DNA of 61,440 nucleotides, taken from positions 1 through 61,440 of the forward strand of contig JAMWZA010000014.1 of NCBI GenBank assembly GCA_024305105.1, given 5' to 3'. This document shows positions 46,193 to 55,554 of this stretch, piece by piece (within the stretch, counting starts at the first letter, position 1; every line of letters starts with the position of its first letter). Origin of the DNA: Marinoscillum sp. Lineage in GTDB: Bacteria; Bacteroidota; Bacteroidia; Cytophagales; Cyclobacteriaceae. A program made the position numbers and the translations under genes. The notes below the pieces were generated by a model that was not told the origin of the DNA, did not search any database, and saw only the letters and a program-made list of their open reading frames with translations.

Positions 46193-46870
46193 GTGGAGCA
46201 TCCAATTATGGACGATCTGTCCATAGACTGTGTAATTTTTGGTTTTACTGACGAGCTCAAGGTTCTGCTAGTCAAACATGCTGAGGGAATAAGCAAAGGG
46301 AAGTGGGCACTTCCCGGTGGCTGGATCACCTATGATGAATCGCTTGACACTGCTGCAGACCGCATTCTCAAATTACTGACGGGAGTTGACAATCTCTTCC
46401 TGGAGCAGCTCAAAGCGTTTGGCGCTGTGGATCGCTTCCCAGGCAAGCGCGTAGTAACAGTAGCCTACTATACACTCATTCGTGACACAGATTATGATGT
46501 GGTGGCAGGCTTTACGGCCTCAGATGTGCAATGGTTTTCCATTAATGAGCTCCCGGAACTTCCATACGATCACCAGGAAATTCTTCAATATGCGTGGGAT
46601 CAGCTGAAGCACAAGGTCAAGCAAGAGCCCATTGGATTCAACCTGTTGCCAAAAAAATTCACGCTTCTACAGCTGCAGAACCTGTATGAGTCCATCCTTC
46701 AAATCAAGCTGGACAAACCCAACTTCCGCCGCAAAATGCTGGGGATGAAGCTACTGATAGACTGTGAGGAGAAACAGGACAACGTCTCTCACCGAGCCGC
46801 AAAACTGTTTCGTTTTGATGAAGAAGTTTATCAATCACTCAAGGAACATAAGTTTGTGCTGGATTGGTGA
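46193..46870 (+). CDS. Nudix-fold transcriptional regulator, probable xylose regulator
   Basis: A 225-residue NrtR/AraR-like regulator and paralogue of the protein at 5329. Nudix domain at about 8-135 (IDCVIFGFTDELKVLLVKHAEG; KWALPGGWITYDESLDTAADRIL); winged-helix region at about 145-222 (KKFTLLQLQNLYESILQIKLDKPNFRRKML). The Nudix box is degenerate: the REUXEE core reads DRILKLLTGV, so hydrolysis is unlikely and ligand sensing is expected. The start is a GTG; ATG at 46208 (MDDLSIDCVIFGF) is an equally good choice. Divergent from xylBA, whose promoter carries a perfect palindrome, so it probably controls xylose catabolism. Confidence 0.85.
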   Translation: MEHPIMDDLSIDCVIFGFTDELKVLLVKHAEGISKGKWALPGGWITYDESLDTAADRILKLLTGVDNLFLEQLKAFGAVDRFPGKRVVTVAYYTLIRDTDYDVVAGFTASDVQWFSINELPELPYDHQEILQYAWDQLKHKVKQEPIGFNLLPKKFTLLQLQNLYESILQIKLDKPNFRRKMLGMKLLIDCEEKQDNVSHRAAKLFRFDEEVYQSLKEHKFVLDW

Positions 46871-46894
46871 TATAACCAGAATTCCAGCCTGACG

Positions 46895-47149
46895 TCAATA
46901 ATGGTTTCGACATTGGGCAATGATCAACCTGTCGGTCTCCACTTTATAAACAAGTCGGTGTTCCTGAGTAATCCGCCTTGACCACCATCCACTCAAATCT
47001 CCTTTAAGTCCTTCTGGTTTTCCAATTCCTTCAAATGGAGTTCTTTGACACTGCTTGATGAGTTCGTTTACCCGTTTCAGCATCTTCTTGTCATAGGTTT
47101 GCCAATAGAGGTAATCTTCCCATGCGTGAGTAAGAAACACAGTCTCCAT
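46895..47149 (-). CDS. yoeB: YoeB-family toxin (ribosome-dependent mRNA endonuclease)
   Basis: An 84-residue toxin of the RelE/YoeB fold that cleaves mRNA on the ribosome when free of antitoxin. Catalytic residues known from the E. coli protein are all at matching positions: Glu46, Arg65 and His83, with the C-terminal HY. Core phrases GIGKPEGLKGDLSGWWSRRI and EHRLVYKV are family hallmarks. It follows yefM with no gap, so the two are co-translated. Length equals the family norm, indicating an intact module. Confidence 0.95.
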   Translation of the reverse strand: METVFLTHAWEDYLYWQTYDKKMLKRVNELIKQCQRTPFEGIGKPEGLKGDLSGWWSRRITQEHRLVYKVETDRLIIAQCRNHY

Positions 47150-47401
47150 TTAATCCATTAATTTCCGAGCAGTTCCACCTCCCTTTTGGTACTCTTCCAG
47201 CGATTCCTTTAGACGTTGAGCGTTTTTGGGATTACTCAATAAAAATAAGGTTTCTTGCATGCCTTCATAATCAGACTTGCTCATTACCACGACATCTTCT
47301 CCATTTTGCTGGGTCACAAACAAGGTATCGCGAGATGATATCACCTTAGACAGGAAGGACTTAAGGTGCTGTCTAAAATTAGAATATGATGTAATCTCCA
47401 T
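47150..47401 (-). CDS. yefM: YefM-family antitoxin
   Basis: An antitoxin of about 83 residues that binds YoeB and autoregulates the operon. ATG at 47401 (MEITSYSNFRQHLKSFLSKV) is preferred to the TTG two codons upstream, because it gives the standard YefM start. The Phd/YefM DNA-binding N-terminus contains NFRQHLKSFLSKVISSRDTLFVTQQNGEDVVVMSKSDYEGMQET (described in parts: NFRQHL, DTLFVTQ, VVVMS). The C-terminal tail wraps the toxin. A perfect -7 element ends three bases before the ATG, and two TGTACA boxes lie just upstream. Confidence 0.92.
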   Translation of the reverse strand: MEITSYSNFRQHLKSFLSKVISSRDTLFVTQQNGEDVVVMSKSDYEGMQETLFLLSNPKNAQRLKESLEEYQKGGGTARKLMD

Positions 47402-47404
47402 ATC

Positions 47405-47437
47405 CAAAGATACGTTATTTGTACAACTTGCTGTACA
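47405..47437 (-). promoter_or_regulatory. yefM-yoeB promoter and twin TGTACA operator
   Basis: TATCTTTG on the minus strand (complement of 47405-47412) is a perfect -7 element ending three bases before ATG. Two palindromic TGTACA hexamers lie at 47420-47425 and 47432-47437, 12 bases apart. The same core hexamer is the known YefM-YoeB binding sequence in E. coli, so autoregulation appears conserved. Confidence 0.75.
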
Positions 47438-47448
47438 GTATTTAGATC

Positions 47449-47477
47449 AAAAAACCGGCTCCCCCTGGGGAAGCCGG
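47449..47477 (-). terminator. Rho-independent terminator of the giant surface-protein gene
   Basis: On the minus strand a 10-base-pair GC-rich stem (CCGGCTTCCC / GGGGAGCCGG, one G-U) with a 3-base loop is followed by six T residues. It lies about 50 bases past the stop and just upstream of the yefM promoter. Confidence 0.9.
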
Positions 47478-47525
47478 AATGCTAAATAGCCGAGAACCAA
47501 TCCCTCGTAATTAGCCGCCTTAGTA

Positions 47526-50500
47526 TTATTTTTTGATGAGTTTATAGATACCTCCTCCTTCTATTCTGATCAGATAGGCACCCGCACTCAATGCTGTAAC
47601 ATCCAGCAGTTGGTTGGAATATCCGGAAAGTTTTAATTGACCTGTTAGATCGAATAGCTCTACTTTCTGTCGTGTCGGGCTTGAAATTCGGAAAGTTTCT
47701 GACGTAGGGTTTGGATATACCTGAATGTCCAGATTTTCTTGTCCAAGCACTGTACTGATAACCAATGTGGCAGTGGCACTACCTTCATAGTTTACCTCAT
47801 CAATGGTCACTTCCACAGCATAACTACCTATCGCAGCTGGAGCGCTCTCCTCACCATCGAAAGTGACCAGGTAATTAAGCCCCTCAGGATCTGTAGTGAT
47901 GGTTGGCTGCTTCGGCGTACCGTCCACCGTATGTTCCAGATCAACAATTGACACCTGCGCACTTGCCGGAGTGATTGTTAATAATCCTGTGACATTCGAA
48001 ATGGAGTAATTGGCTGCTGCACCTCCAGTAACGTTTATCGCATAAGTGCTTACGTCTGATGTACTCGTAGCATCTGTGGATAACTGCGGCAAGGAACTTA
48101 GGACATTTTCTGTCTCGCCATTCACAAATCCTGAATAAGTCAGCGTCAACGTGGGAACTTCAGACCCAAAAACCATCTCCTGATCATCGGCTGTTACCAC
48201 CAACGAAGCTGCATTTACGGCAATGGACATGAATACCGTATCGGCCGGTAAATAGGTCTCATCCCCCAACTGAACCGCTGCTAACTGGATCGTGCCAACA
48301 CCTGAGAAACCAAGTGTATTGTCTGTAAGACTGCCAGGCCCATCGAGTAATACGAAACCTACCGTCAATGAAGAACTTGCGGTGGCTGATAGCGCAATGC
48401 TAGCCGAACCATAGGTCACTGATGATGGAAGTTCACCAAGCGCAATTGACTGAGCGGTCTTTTCAACCACCTCAAAGCTGATTGTTTGAGACACTTCGTT
48501 GTAGTTTTCATTTCCTACCTGACTGACAGTAACTGTTACAGTTCCCAGCGTACCTTCCAGACTAATTACGTTGCCTTGATTGGTCGCTGGACCAGTCACA
48601 CCATAAGTGAGTTCCAGGCCTGTGCTTACCTCGGCTTCTACTTCTACCGTGGTGACCAGATTGGACTGGTTGGAAATCTCTGAAACAGTAAGCTCCTGAT
48701 CTGCTTTCGCAATGGTAATGACAGTATCCAATTGCAATGGTGCATATGTTGAATTGCCTTCGTTGCTCAGGCGAATGGTGGCTTCTCCAGCTGTATTGAT
48801 GCTAAATGTAGCGGAACCATCAGAAGACTCCGTGATCTCAAGTCCGCCACTGATTACAGAAAAAGAAACACTCAATTCGCTATCAGTAGTGGCAGTCAAG
48901 GTGAAATCATCACCTCCAAAGGTTAATTCCGGAACCTCACTCAGTGTTAATACTTGCAATTCCTTATCAGAAACTGAAACGATCGCGGTTGCTGTTCCAA
49001 TGTTTCCATTGGCATCTTCTACAGACAATGTCACGGTATTTTCACCGACATCTTCTACTCCAAATGACGTAATATCCAAGCTATAAGTTAGCTCGTCTTC
49101 CGAGGTGCAATTATCTAGTGTACCATTATCGATATCCGCTGGAGTAATTTCTGCGGTACCGGACTCTCCCAACACCAAACTGATGTTTTTGGTCAGTACT
49201 TCTGGACTCTCTTCATCTCCTACTGTGATGGTCACTGAGGTACTCATCTGCATTGAACAGCCAACGCATGATATCGGGGAATCTGTAGACCAATCGGTTT
49301 CAGGATCCATTCCTGTCAGGATGCCATTATTTCCTCCTGCAAGATCCACTGCCAAGGTATCAGCTCCCTCATCGAACTGGAAGTAGCTTACCAAACCTGA
49401 TTCCTCTCCTGTCAGACAAAAGTCTTTGAAGTCAGCAATCTGTTGTGCTGTTCGTACCGTATCCCAAACTCTCACTTCATCCATTAAACCCGAATAACTA
49501 TCTGAAGAACTGTTAAACGAAAACACTCTTCCGATATTCAATGTGGCGCCTTCACGTTTTACCAGTGCTACTGTTGGGTTGTATTCATAAAACTGTGTTT
49601 GCTCTACTCCATCATAATAAACCTTGATTTCCTGTTCTCGACCATCGTATGTCACCGCAATGTGAGTCCAAGAACTCTTCACAGGAACAGGATACTGAAA
49701 GTACGACTGAGCAGAGCCATTAACCCTTCCATGGACGATCGTCAACCTGCCCGAAGAACCTTGCACATAGATTTCAATATCGCTGATGCTGCTTGTTCCG
49801 TAATTAATCAAAGCATTGCTAAAACTAACTGGGAAGTCAGAGTTGACCCACATCTCAATGGTATAAGCTGAATCGTACTGAAAGGTAGAATCCTCACCTG
49901 CAGCCACATATTGATTGCCCTTCTCAAACGAAAGTGACGTACTGGTAGCAGAACCTGATTGTGCCAGCACTTGAAATGATGTCTCTTCGGCAAGTACTCC
50001 TGTATTGAAGTCAATTGCTTCTCCGGTTCCCAAAATGGGTCCGTCGATAATCGTAGAATCAGCGGCATCTCGCAGGAAGTAGTTCACACCCGCTACAGAT
50101 CCAGAAGTAGAAATAATTGCTCCCTCTTCACTTCCAGGACACAGGTTGGTTTCAGAGGCTGTTATGGTCTCATCCGTCAATTCGCTTGTGATGGTCATAG
50201 TAGCGGTCTCGGAAGTAGAATTCCCGGCCTGATCGGTGACCGTTAGCGTAACTTCATTTTCCCCAATATCCTCGCAATAGAAAGTAGCCTTGTCCAATGC
50301 AATAATCAAGGAATCTGCAGGTGTACAGTTATCTGAAGATCCATTATTGACCATAGCAGGTGTTATTTGGACAATTCCGTTTGAAGATAAAGGAAGCGTC
50401 AGGTTTCTGGTAACTACAGTTGGGGCAACATCATCTCCCACCGTAATCTCACTGGCCATAATACGACTACAGGTAAACGAACACGATAATGCGCCATCAT

Positions 50501-52622
50501 CTACCAACCCGCCCGTATTTTGATTGATAATTTGCGCTGGCGTATTACTAATTAAATCAGTAAGTATGGTCCCGCTAATCGTTTCCATGTCAAAATGCAG
50601 CAATAAGGACTCATCAGTACCTGAAGCACAAGTACGCATGGCATCTGCCAGTTGCGCCTCTGAACGTGGATCACTGTAGATCCTGATATCATCAAACTTC
50701 CCTCCAAATACCTGAGCGGCTGGGAATGTGGTACTGTTCAGGTATCCAAATGTCAATTGGCTGGATGCACTTTTCACAGGCGGAACAAGCGCATTACTGA
50801 CCTTTAACTCACCATTTACATAAATTCGGGAAGTGGCCCCATCATAGGTTACTGCAAAGTGAACCCATTCACTGTCTGGCAAATAATTGGTAGAAAAAGA
50901 ATAAGCAGACAATGTACCACCATTATCCCGGTTGTGAAGGACTGTAAAAACACCTGATGAAGAATTTTGATAGACTTCAATATCACTACCCGTAGCACCT
51001 CCAGCATAAAACAGCGTGTTGTACATGGTAGAGTTACCGCCTGCTCGTTCGTTGATCCAGGCAGATATGGTATATCCTGCAGAATAGTCCAGAGAATTTG
51101 GGGTGCTAACTGCCAGGTATTCGCTGGAGCCCGGTAGCGAAAGTGCACTACCAACAAAAGGCACCTCAGCATAAATTTGATAGGTCGTGTTTTCGGTCAC
51201 ATCACCTGTACTAAAGCTAAGTGCTTCGCCAGTACCAGCAATCGGTCCGTCTACCACGGAACTGTCTGCGCTTTTTCTTAAAAAGTAATTCACCCCTTCT
51301 TCGGAACCGTCTGTACTGATTGTAGCAGAGTTTGTTTCCGTACCACTAAAGCATACCGTGGTGGCATCAGAGGTAACTCCAACTTCCTCAACAAAAGAAC
51401 CGACCGTTACAATAGCTGTATCGGATGCGCTGTTTCCAGATTCATCGGTGATGGTAAGTACCACTTCATTTTCACCTTGATCTCCACAGGTAAAGGACAT
51501 TTTAGATAACGATATCGTGGCAATGCCACAATTATCACTGGAGCCATTATCTATCATTTCTGTTGTAATCAGCGCAATGCCTGTACTATCTGGTATCTCA
51601 ATGGAAATATCCTGAGCGATTACCACGGGCTCCATATAGTCTACAACTCCCACAATTTGAGATGCCCGGACAGTATCTCCCGAATAAGCAGCTATCACCT
51701 CTACGTAGATATAGGGTTTATCCTCACAGGTGAACGTGGACTGAGCCAGTGAATACGTAATTGCTTCACAGTCTAAAGTAGAAGAGCTTCGAAGGAAATA
51801 GTCCACATCAAAGACTCTTTCGCCCTCTTCATCCAAACTAATTGGACTATTGAGAATACTGATCGTTGGCTCTACGGTCAATGTAGCCTGAGCCGTAGCT
51901 GTCTGACCTTCACTGTCTGTAGCGGTTAGCGTGACCTCATTGGCTCCAAGGTCATCACAAGTGAAAAGGGTTTTCTCTAAACTGAAATTAGTAATAGGCT
52001 CGCCACAAGCATCAAGTGAACCATTATCCAAGTCAGATGGGTTTACAATCACGTTTCCTGTAGCATCTAGTTTTACGGTGATGTCTTTCGCTGCTGCAGT
52101 AGGTGCTTCTGCAGGTTGGCAAAAGCTCTTGTAGACAATATTGTCTATCGTTATATTAACACAACAGCCATTAGATCCGAGGTGTCTAAAAGCGATACTG
52201 GCGCTACCCTGAGCTTGAAAATCGGAAAAATCGTAGGTATGCGTACCTACCGAATTGAAGGTGGCTACTGAATTGAATCCACGGTTGTCGTATACTCCAA
52301 GTTCCAATTGCACATTCCCACTAGCGCTGGCATAAAAAGAAATGGTTCCGTTGGCATTTTCCACGGTGGGGCTTATGGCCATTCCACCATAAGTGGAATT
52401 GATCAGTAACGTACCATTATATTGCTGCACTGACCCGATTTCACGGCCACCACTGGTCGCTCCATAAACGATGGACCAACACTCTGGCAGAACCGTGCGG
52501 TCATTTGGGTCTCTGTTGACACTAAAGTCTTCAACCACTTTTTGATAAAGTGAATCGCACTGAGAAAGCGCTGGTAGCGCTAAACCAAGTACGAGTGTTA
52601 ATAGCGGTAATATTCGTTTCAT
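47526..52622 (-). CDS. Giant multidomain T9SS-exported surface protein with two LamG domains and HYR/MBG-type repeats
   Basis: About 1698 residues. ATG at 52622 (MKRILPLLTLVLGLALPALSQ) gives a clean signal peptide; the frame extends 14 codons upstream without one. At least four copies of an Ig/HYR-like repeat occur, each opening [DN]NGS-D-C and closing GENEVTLTVTD-GN. Two laminin-G/concanavalin-like domains sit at about 485-690 and 900-1100 (YTISAWINERAGG; YTIEMWVNSDFP). MBG-type domains fill about 1270-1610 (LTITPASAQVSIVDLEHTVDGTPKQPTI). The last 75 residues are a T9SS sorting domain (DIQVYPNPTSETFRIS). No catalytic domain is seen; an adhesin or matrix role is likely. LytTR-type direct repeats upstream link it to the adjacent two-component pair. 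Confidence 0.88.
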   Translation of the reverse strand: MKRILPLLTLVLGLALPALSQCDSLYQKVVEDFSVNRDPNDRTVLPECWSIVYGATSGGREIGSVQQYNGTLLINSTYGGMAISPTVENANGTISFYASASGNVQLELGVYDNRGFNSVATFNSVGTHTYDFSDFQAQGSASIAFRHLGSNGCCVNITIDNIVYKSFCQPAEAPTAAAKDITVKLDATGNVIVNPSDLDNGSLDACGEPITNFSLEKTLFTCDDLGANEVTLTATDSEGQTATAQATLTVEPTISILNSPISLDEEGERVFDVDYFLRSSSTLDCEAITYSLAQSTFTCEDKPYIYVEVIAAYSGDTVRASQIVGVVDYMEPVVIAQDISIEIPDSTGIALITTEMIDNGSSDNCGIATISLSKMSFTCGDQGENEVVLTITDESGNSASDTAIVTVGSFVEEVGVTSDATTVCFSGTETNSATISTDGSEEGVNYFLRKSADSSVVDGPIAGTGEALSFSTGDVTENTTYQIYAEVPFVGSALSLPGSSEYLAVSTPNSLDYSAGYTISAWINERAGGNSTMYNTLFYAGGATGSDIEVYQNSSSGVFTVLHNRDNGGTLSAYSFSTNYLPDSEWVHFAVTYDGATSRIYVNGELKVSNALVPPVKSASSQLTFGYLNSTTFPAAQVFGGKFDDIRIYSDPRSEAQLADAMRTCASGTDESLLLHFDMETISGTILTDLISNTPAQIINQNTGGLVDDGALSCSFTCSRIMASEITVGDDVAPTVVTRNLTLPLSSNGIVQITPAMVNNGSSDNCTPADSLIIALDKATFYCEDIGENEVTLTVTDQAGNSTSETATMTITSELTDETITASETNLCPGSEEGAIISTSGSVAGVNYFLRDAADSTIIDGPILGTGEAIDFNTGVLAEETSFQVLAQSGSATSTSLSFEKGNQYVAAGEDSTFQYDSAYTIEMWVNSDFPVSFSNALINYGTSSISDIEIYVQGSSGRLTIVHGRVNGSAQSYFQYPVPVKSSWTHIAVTYDGREQEIKVYYDGVEQTQFYEYNPTVALVKREGATLNIGRVFSFNSSSDSYSGLMDEVRVWDTVRTAQQIADFKDFCLTGEESGLVSYFQFDEGADTLAVDLAGGNNGILTGMDPETDWSTDSPISCVGCSMQMSTSVTITVGDEESPEVLTKNISLVLGESGTAEITPADIDNGTLDNCTSEDELTYSLDITSFGVEDVGENTVTLSVEDANGNIGTATAIVSVSDKELQVLTLSEVPELTFGGDDFTLTATTDSELSVSFSVISGGLEITESSDGSATFSINTAGEATIRLSNEGNSTYAPLQLDTVITIAKADQELTVSEISNQSNLVTTVEVEAEVSTGLELTYGVTGPATNQGNVISLEGTLGTVTVTVSQVGNENYNEVSQTISFEVVEKTAQSIALGELPSSVTYGSASIALSATASSSLTVGFVLLDGPGSLTDNTLGFSGVGTIQLAAVQLGDETYLPADTVFMSIAVNAASLVVTADDQEMVFGSEVPTLTLTYSGFVNGETENVLSSLPQLSTDATSTSDVSTYAINVTGGAAANYSISNVTGLLTITPASAQVSIVDLEHTVDGTPKQPTITTDPEGLNYLVTFDGEESAPAAIGSYAVEVTIDEVNYEGSATATLVISTVLGQENLDIQVYPNPTSETFRISSPTRQKVELFDLTGQLKLSGYSNQLLDVTALSAGAYLIRIEGGGIYKLIKK

Positions 52623-52699
52623 AGCATTTTTGATTTGATAGGGCGCGGTATTGCGATAGATCAAAAATGCATTGTACTATTAATAGATTCTTATATCAA

Positions 52700-52728
52700 T
52701 TTCCGAAGGTGTGGTATGAGTTTCCGAA
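52700..52728. promoter_or_regulatory. 21-base-spaced direct repeat upstream of the giant gene (candidate LytTR site)
   Basis: TTTCCGAA occurs at 52700-52707 and again at 52721-52728, exactly 21 bases apart, two helical turns. LytTR-domain regulators bind such paired direct repeats. The element lies 78-106 bases before the giant gene start and a similar pair precedes the kinase gene. Confidence 0.6.
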
Positions 52729-52900
52729 TGCGGGAGTACAAAATGCCTTAACGAACGGATCACAGTCTATTCATTAGATCAATTTGTTTCACTCATGAAG
52801 AAGGCAAAATGAATACCTACGCATTCTTAATTAAAACACAGATAAGAGGACTGAACAGAAGGTGTCATCAGCCAAATAGATTTATAAAAAAGGTCAATAT

Positions 52901-53650
52901 CTAGCTACCTTGCATGACTTGAAAGAACTCGTCTTTCTTGTCTTTGGAAATGCTCACAGTCTTGTCATTGTCCATGATTATATACCCTCCATCCTGGTTT
53001 ACATACTGTTTGATGTGCTTCAAGTTGATAAGGAATGAACGATGAGGTTTGTAAAACTCTGCCATTTCAGCCAGGTGATCTACAAAAAATTTCATGGGTT
53101 TACTAACCAAATGCTCTTGATTGTTTTTCGTGCATACTTTGGTGTACATGCGGTCAGCCTCCATTAAGATAATATCGTCCACTTCAATGAACAACACACC
53201 ATTGGAAACGGGTAATCCAATTTTTCGGATATTGTTGACATTCAAAGCATTGCGCAGCTCCTCCAACCGCTCACTCACCTGAGACTTGCCAATTTGATCC
53301 ACAGCTTTTTGCACGGCACATTCGACCTGATCGTGACGTAAGGGTTTGAGGAGGTAATCAATGGCATTCAGTTCAAAAGCCTTGATGGCATATTCAGAAT
53401 AGGCTGTCGTAAAAATGATTTCAAAGGTGACTTGCTCCCGAGTAAAAAACTCCAAAATCTGCACGCCAGAATACCCAGGCATCTCGATATCCAGAAAAAC
53501 AATATCTGGCTGAAATTGATGAATTAAAGAAACACCTTTTGGCAAATCTTCAGCAACCTCGATGGCGGTTATTTGTGGACAATTCTCCTCAATAAGAATC
53601 CTTAAAAGGTTTCTTGCGCGCTGCTCATCATCGATAATTACTGCTTTCAT
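52901..53650 (-). CDS. LytTR-family response regulator
   Basis: A 249-residue response regulator. The receiver domain (about 1-120) has the acidic pocket IIDDEQRA, phospho-acceptor Asp near 54 in IVFLDIEMPGYSG, and the conserved Lys in YLLKPLRHDQ. The LytTR DNA-binding domain (about 145-245) shows ILMEADRMYTKVCTKNNQEHLVSKPMKFF in parts and FYKPHRSFLINLKHIKQYV near 210. LytTR proteins bind direct repeats about two helical turns apart. The gene starts 12 bases after the kinase stop, so the two are co-transcribed. Confidence 0.94.
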   Translation of the reverse strand: MKAVIIDDEQRARNLLRILIEENCPQITAIEVAEDLPKGVSLIHQFQPDIVFLDIEMPGYSGVQILEFFTREQVTFEIIFTTAYSEYAIKAFELNAIDYLLKPLRHDQVECAVQKAVDQIGKSQVSERLEELRNALNVNNIRKIGLPVSNGVLFIEVDDIILMEADRMYTKVCTKNNQEHLVSKPMKFFVDHLAEMAEFYKPHRSFLINLKHIKQYVNQDGGYIIMDNDKTVSISKDKKDEFFQVMQGS

Positions 53651-53662
53651 CTATTCTCTATG

Positions 53663-55552
53663 TTACGCCTCTAATTCGGTAAATCCTACCATGGGTATAA
53701 ATAACCTAACTTCTGTACCGGACACCTCTCCCTGTTGATCCATCACATCCACAGTCTCGAACCTTACTGGCTCGGCCATGGAATAATTGATCAATTCTAT
53801 CCGCTCCTGAATAGCCCCTGTGGCATAGGATTTATGGTTAGGGTTCCTGTTCTTGTTTAACTCCTCCGATGCTTTTCTTCCGATTCCATTATCCTTCACC
53901 TTACAAACCAACATCTTGTTTTCTCTAATAAACGAGACTGACAGTATTCTTTCTCCTTTTTGGTGAAGTAGACCGTGCTTGAGCGCGTTCTCCACAAATG
54001 GTTGCACCAGTAGTGCTGGCAATTGGATGTCATCCGGGTCCAGATCCTCCGCCACATGAATGTGGTATTCCAAACTATCTTCGAAACGAAGTTTTTCGAG
54101 TTCCAAATAAAGTTTTAAAGCATCAACTTCCGCCTGTACGGTGACTGATTTTTTCTGACTCTGATCCAGGTATGTCCTCATCAAATCAGCAAACTTGCCC
54201 AGGTATTTACCCGCAAGTCTTTTTTCATTGAGCATGATGTACTCCTGTATCGAGTTTAAGGCGTTAAACACAAAATGAGGGTTCATCTGGGAACGTAGGG
54301 CTTTCAATTCTGAGGCTCGATATTGTTGTTCCAGTGCGAGACGCTTTTTGGTTTCTGCCAACTCCAGCGTGGTGATTTCCTGGTGCTGCTTGAGTTGTCT
54401 CTGCCGGTAAAGCAAAAAGGCTGAACCGGTGACTAACATGATGAGAACCCCTAGCCCAAATAGACCATAGCGCTGCTTTTGTAGCTGAAGATCCTGAATC
54501 TGAGACCGCTGAGATAGTGATAAGATTTCAGCCTCCTTTTTCTCCGTTTCGTATTTGGCTTGTAACTCTTCAATCACCTTCATTTTATTCTCTGAAAAAA
54601 CGGAATCTTTGAAATCAACATGTAATTTGAGCGATTGCAATGCCCCACGATAATCGTTTAACGCTTCCCTGTACTTTGTCTGTGCCAGATAGCTGTCTTT
54701 CAGCATACGGTTGGTCCCCAATTCCTCATACACTTGAATCGACCGATTTATATAGTTCAATGCTTGTTGAAAATCCCCTTTCCTAAAGTAGATATCTGCC
54801 AGCGTAAAACAGGACGCTGCAATATTGGTCGTATGTCCATATGACTCTGAAAACGCCAATGTTCTATTCAAGTACTTTATAGCCTGATCAAACCGTCCAA
54901 GTTTATTGTATATCCCGCCTAGTGATCCCTCGGCAATAGCGATTCCGGTCTGAAAACCACATGTAGATGATATATCGAGAGCCTTTTGGTAATAAACCTC
55001 TGCGCTATCAAAATCCATTAACGATTCATAAGTCTTGGCCACATAAAAGTACATCCCCGCCTTATCAGGGCTGTCGGGTTGCTCCATCACCAAATGAACA
55101 TTCTCAAGGTGCATCTCCAGCGATTTATTGAACTCACCATTTACATTGTAGATTCTCGCCAGATTGTTGTTGGTTCCAATCTGACCAGCTTTGTAGTTCA
55201 AAGAATCAAAGATATGTTTTGCCTGCAATGCGATAGGGAGCGCTCGATCGAGCGCTCCCGTGATGATAAAATGTTTGCATTGGACATTCAGCGCTGAACC
55301 AATTCCTTTGGCATAATTCAGGCGTTTAGAAATCTCCAAAGCTTCCTCGAAAAGCGGTGGGTTTTGTGTGATATCTCCGCTGGCGTAGTACCTGGTCAGA
55401 TCTAATAGTAAGTTTACCCGAGTAGTATCTTTAAACTGATATGCTTCAACCAGCGCTTTGACACTGTCTAGTCGAGCATCCTGCGCAGCGGACCTGAACG
55501 GCATCCATAGAGTCAAAAAAACACAAAAGGCCAGGCGATAAATGATGGTCAT
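53663..55552 (-). CDS. Sensor histidine kinase with TPR domain (LytS/His_kinase type)
   Basis: A 629-residue kinase. A signal peptide ends near RSAAQD (residue 25). About five to six tetratricopeptide repeats follow (about 75-315; QPDSPDKAGMYFYVAKTYESL, EVYYQKALDIS), then a coiled segment. A membrane helix lies at about 357-380 (YGLFGLGVLIMLVTGSAFLLY). The His_kinase domain has the phospho-acceptor region RSQMNPHFVFNALNSIQEYI near 424 and an ATPase domain (about 520-620; VQPFVENALKHGL; KDNGIGRKAS). This TPR-LytS design is common in Bacteroidota; signal unknown. A perfect 18-base palindrome abuts its start and a LytTR-like repeat lies further upstream, suggesting autoregulation. Confidence 0.93.
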   Translation of the reverse strand: MTIIYRLAFCVFLTLWMPFRSAAQDARLDSVKALVEAYQFKDTTRVNLLLDLTRYYASGDITQNPPLFEEALEISKRLNYAKGIGSALNVQCKHFIITGALDRALPIALQAKHIFDSLNYKAGQIGTNNNLARIYNVNGEFNKSLEMHLENVHLVMEQPDSPDKAGMYFYVAKTYESLMDFDSAEVYYQKALDISSTCGFQTGIAIAEGSLGGIYNKLGRFDQAIKYLNRTLAFSESYGHTTNIAASCFTLADIYFRKGDFQQALNYINRSIQVYEELGTNRMLKDSYLAQTKYREALNDYRGALQSLKLHVDFKDSVFSENKMKVIEELQAKYETEKKEAEILSLSQRSQIQDLQLQKQRYGLFGLGVLIMLVTGSAFLLYRQRQLKQHQEITTLELAETKKRLALEQQYRASELKALRSQMNPHFVFNALNSIQEYIMLNEKRLAGKYLGKFADLMRTYLDQSQKKSVTVQAEVDALKLYLELEKLRFEDSLEYHIHVAEDLDPDDIQLPALLVQPFVENALKHGLLHQKGERILSVSFIRENKMLVCKVKDNGIGRKASEELNKNRNPNHKSYATGAIQERIELINYSMAEPVRFETVDVMDQQGEVSGTEVRLFIPMVGFTELEA

Positions 55553-55554
55553 TC

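Noticed and set aside
52623-52664. N-terminal extension of the giant surface protein
   Set aside because: The signal peptide begins at the downstream ATG 52622; the extra 14 codons would mask it.
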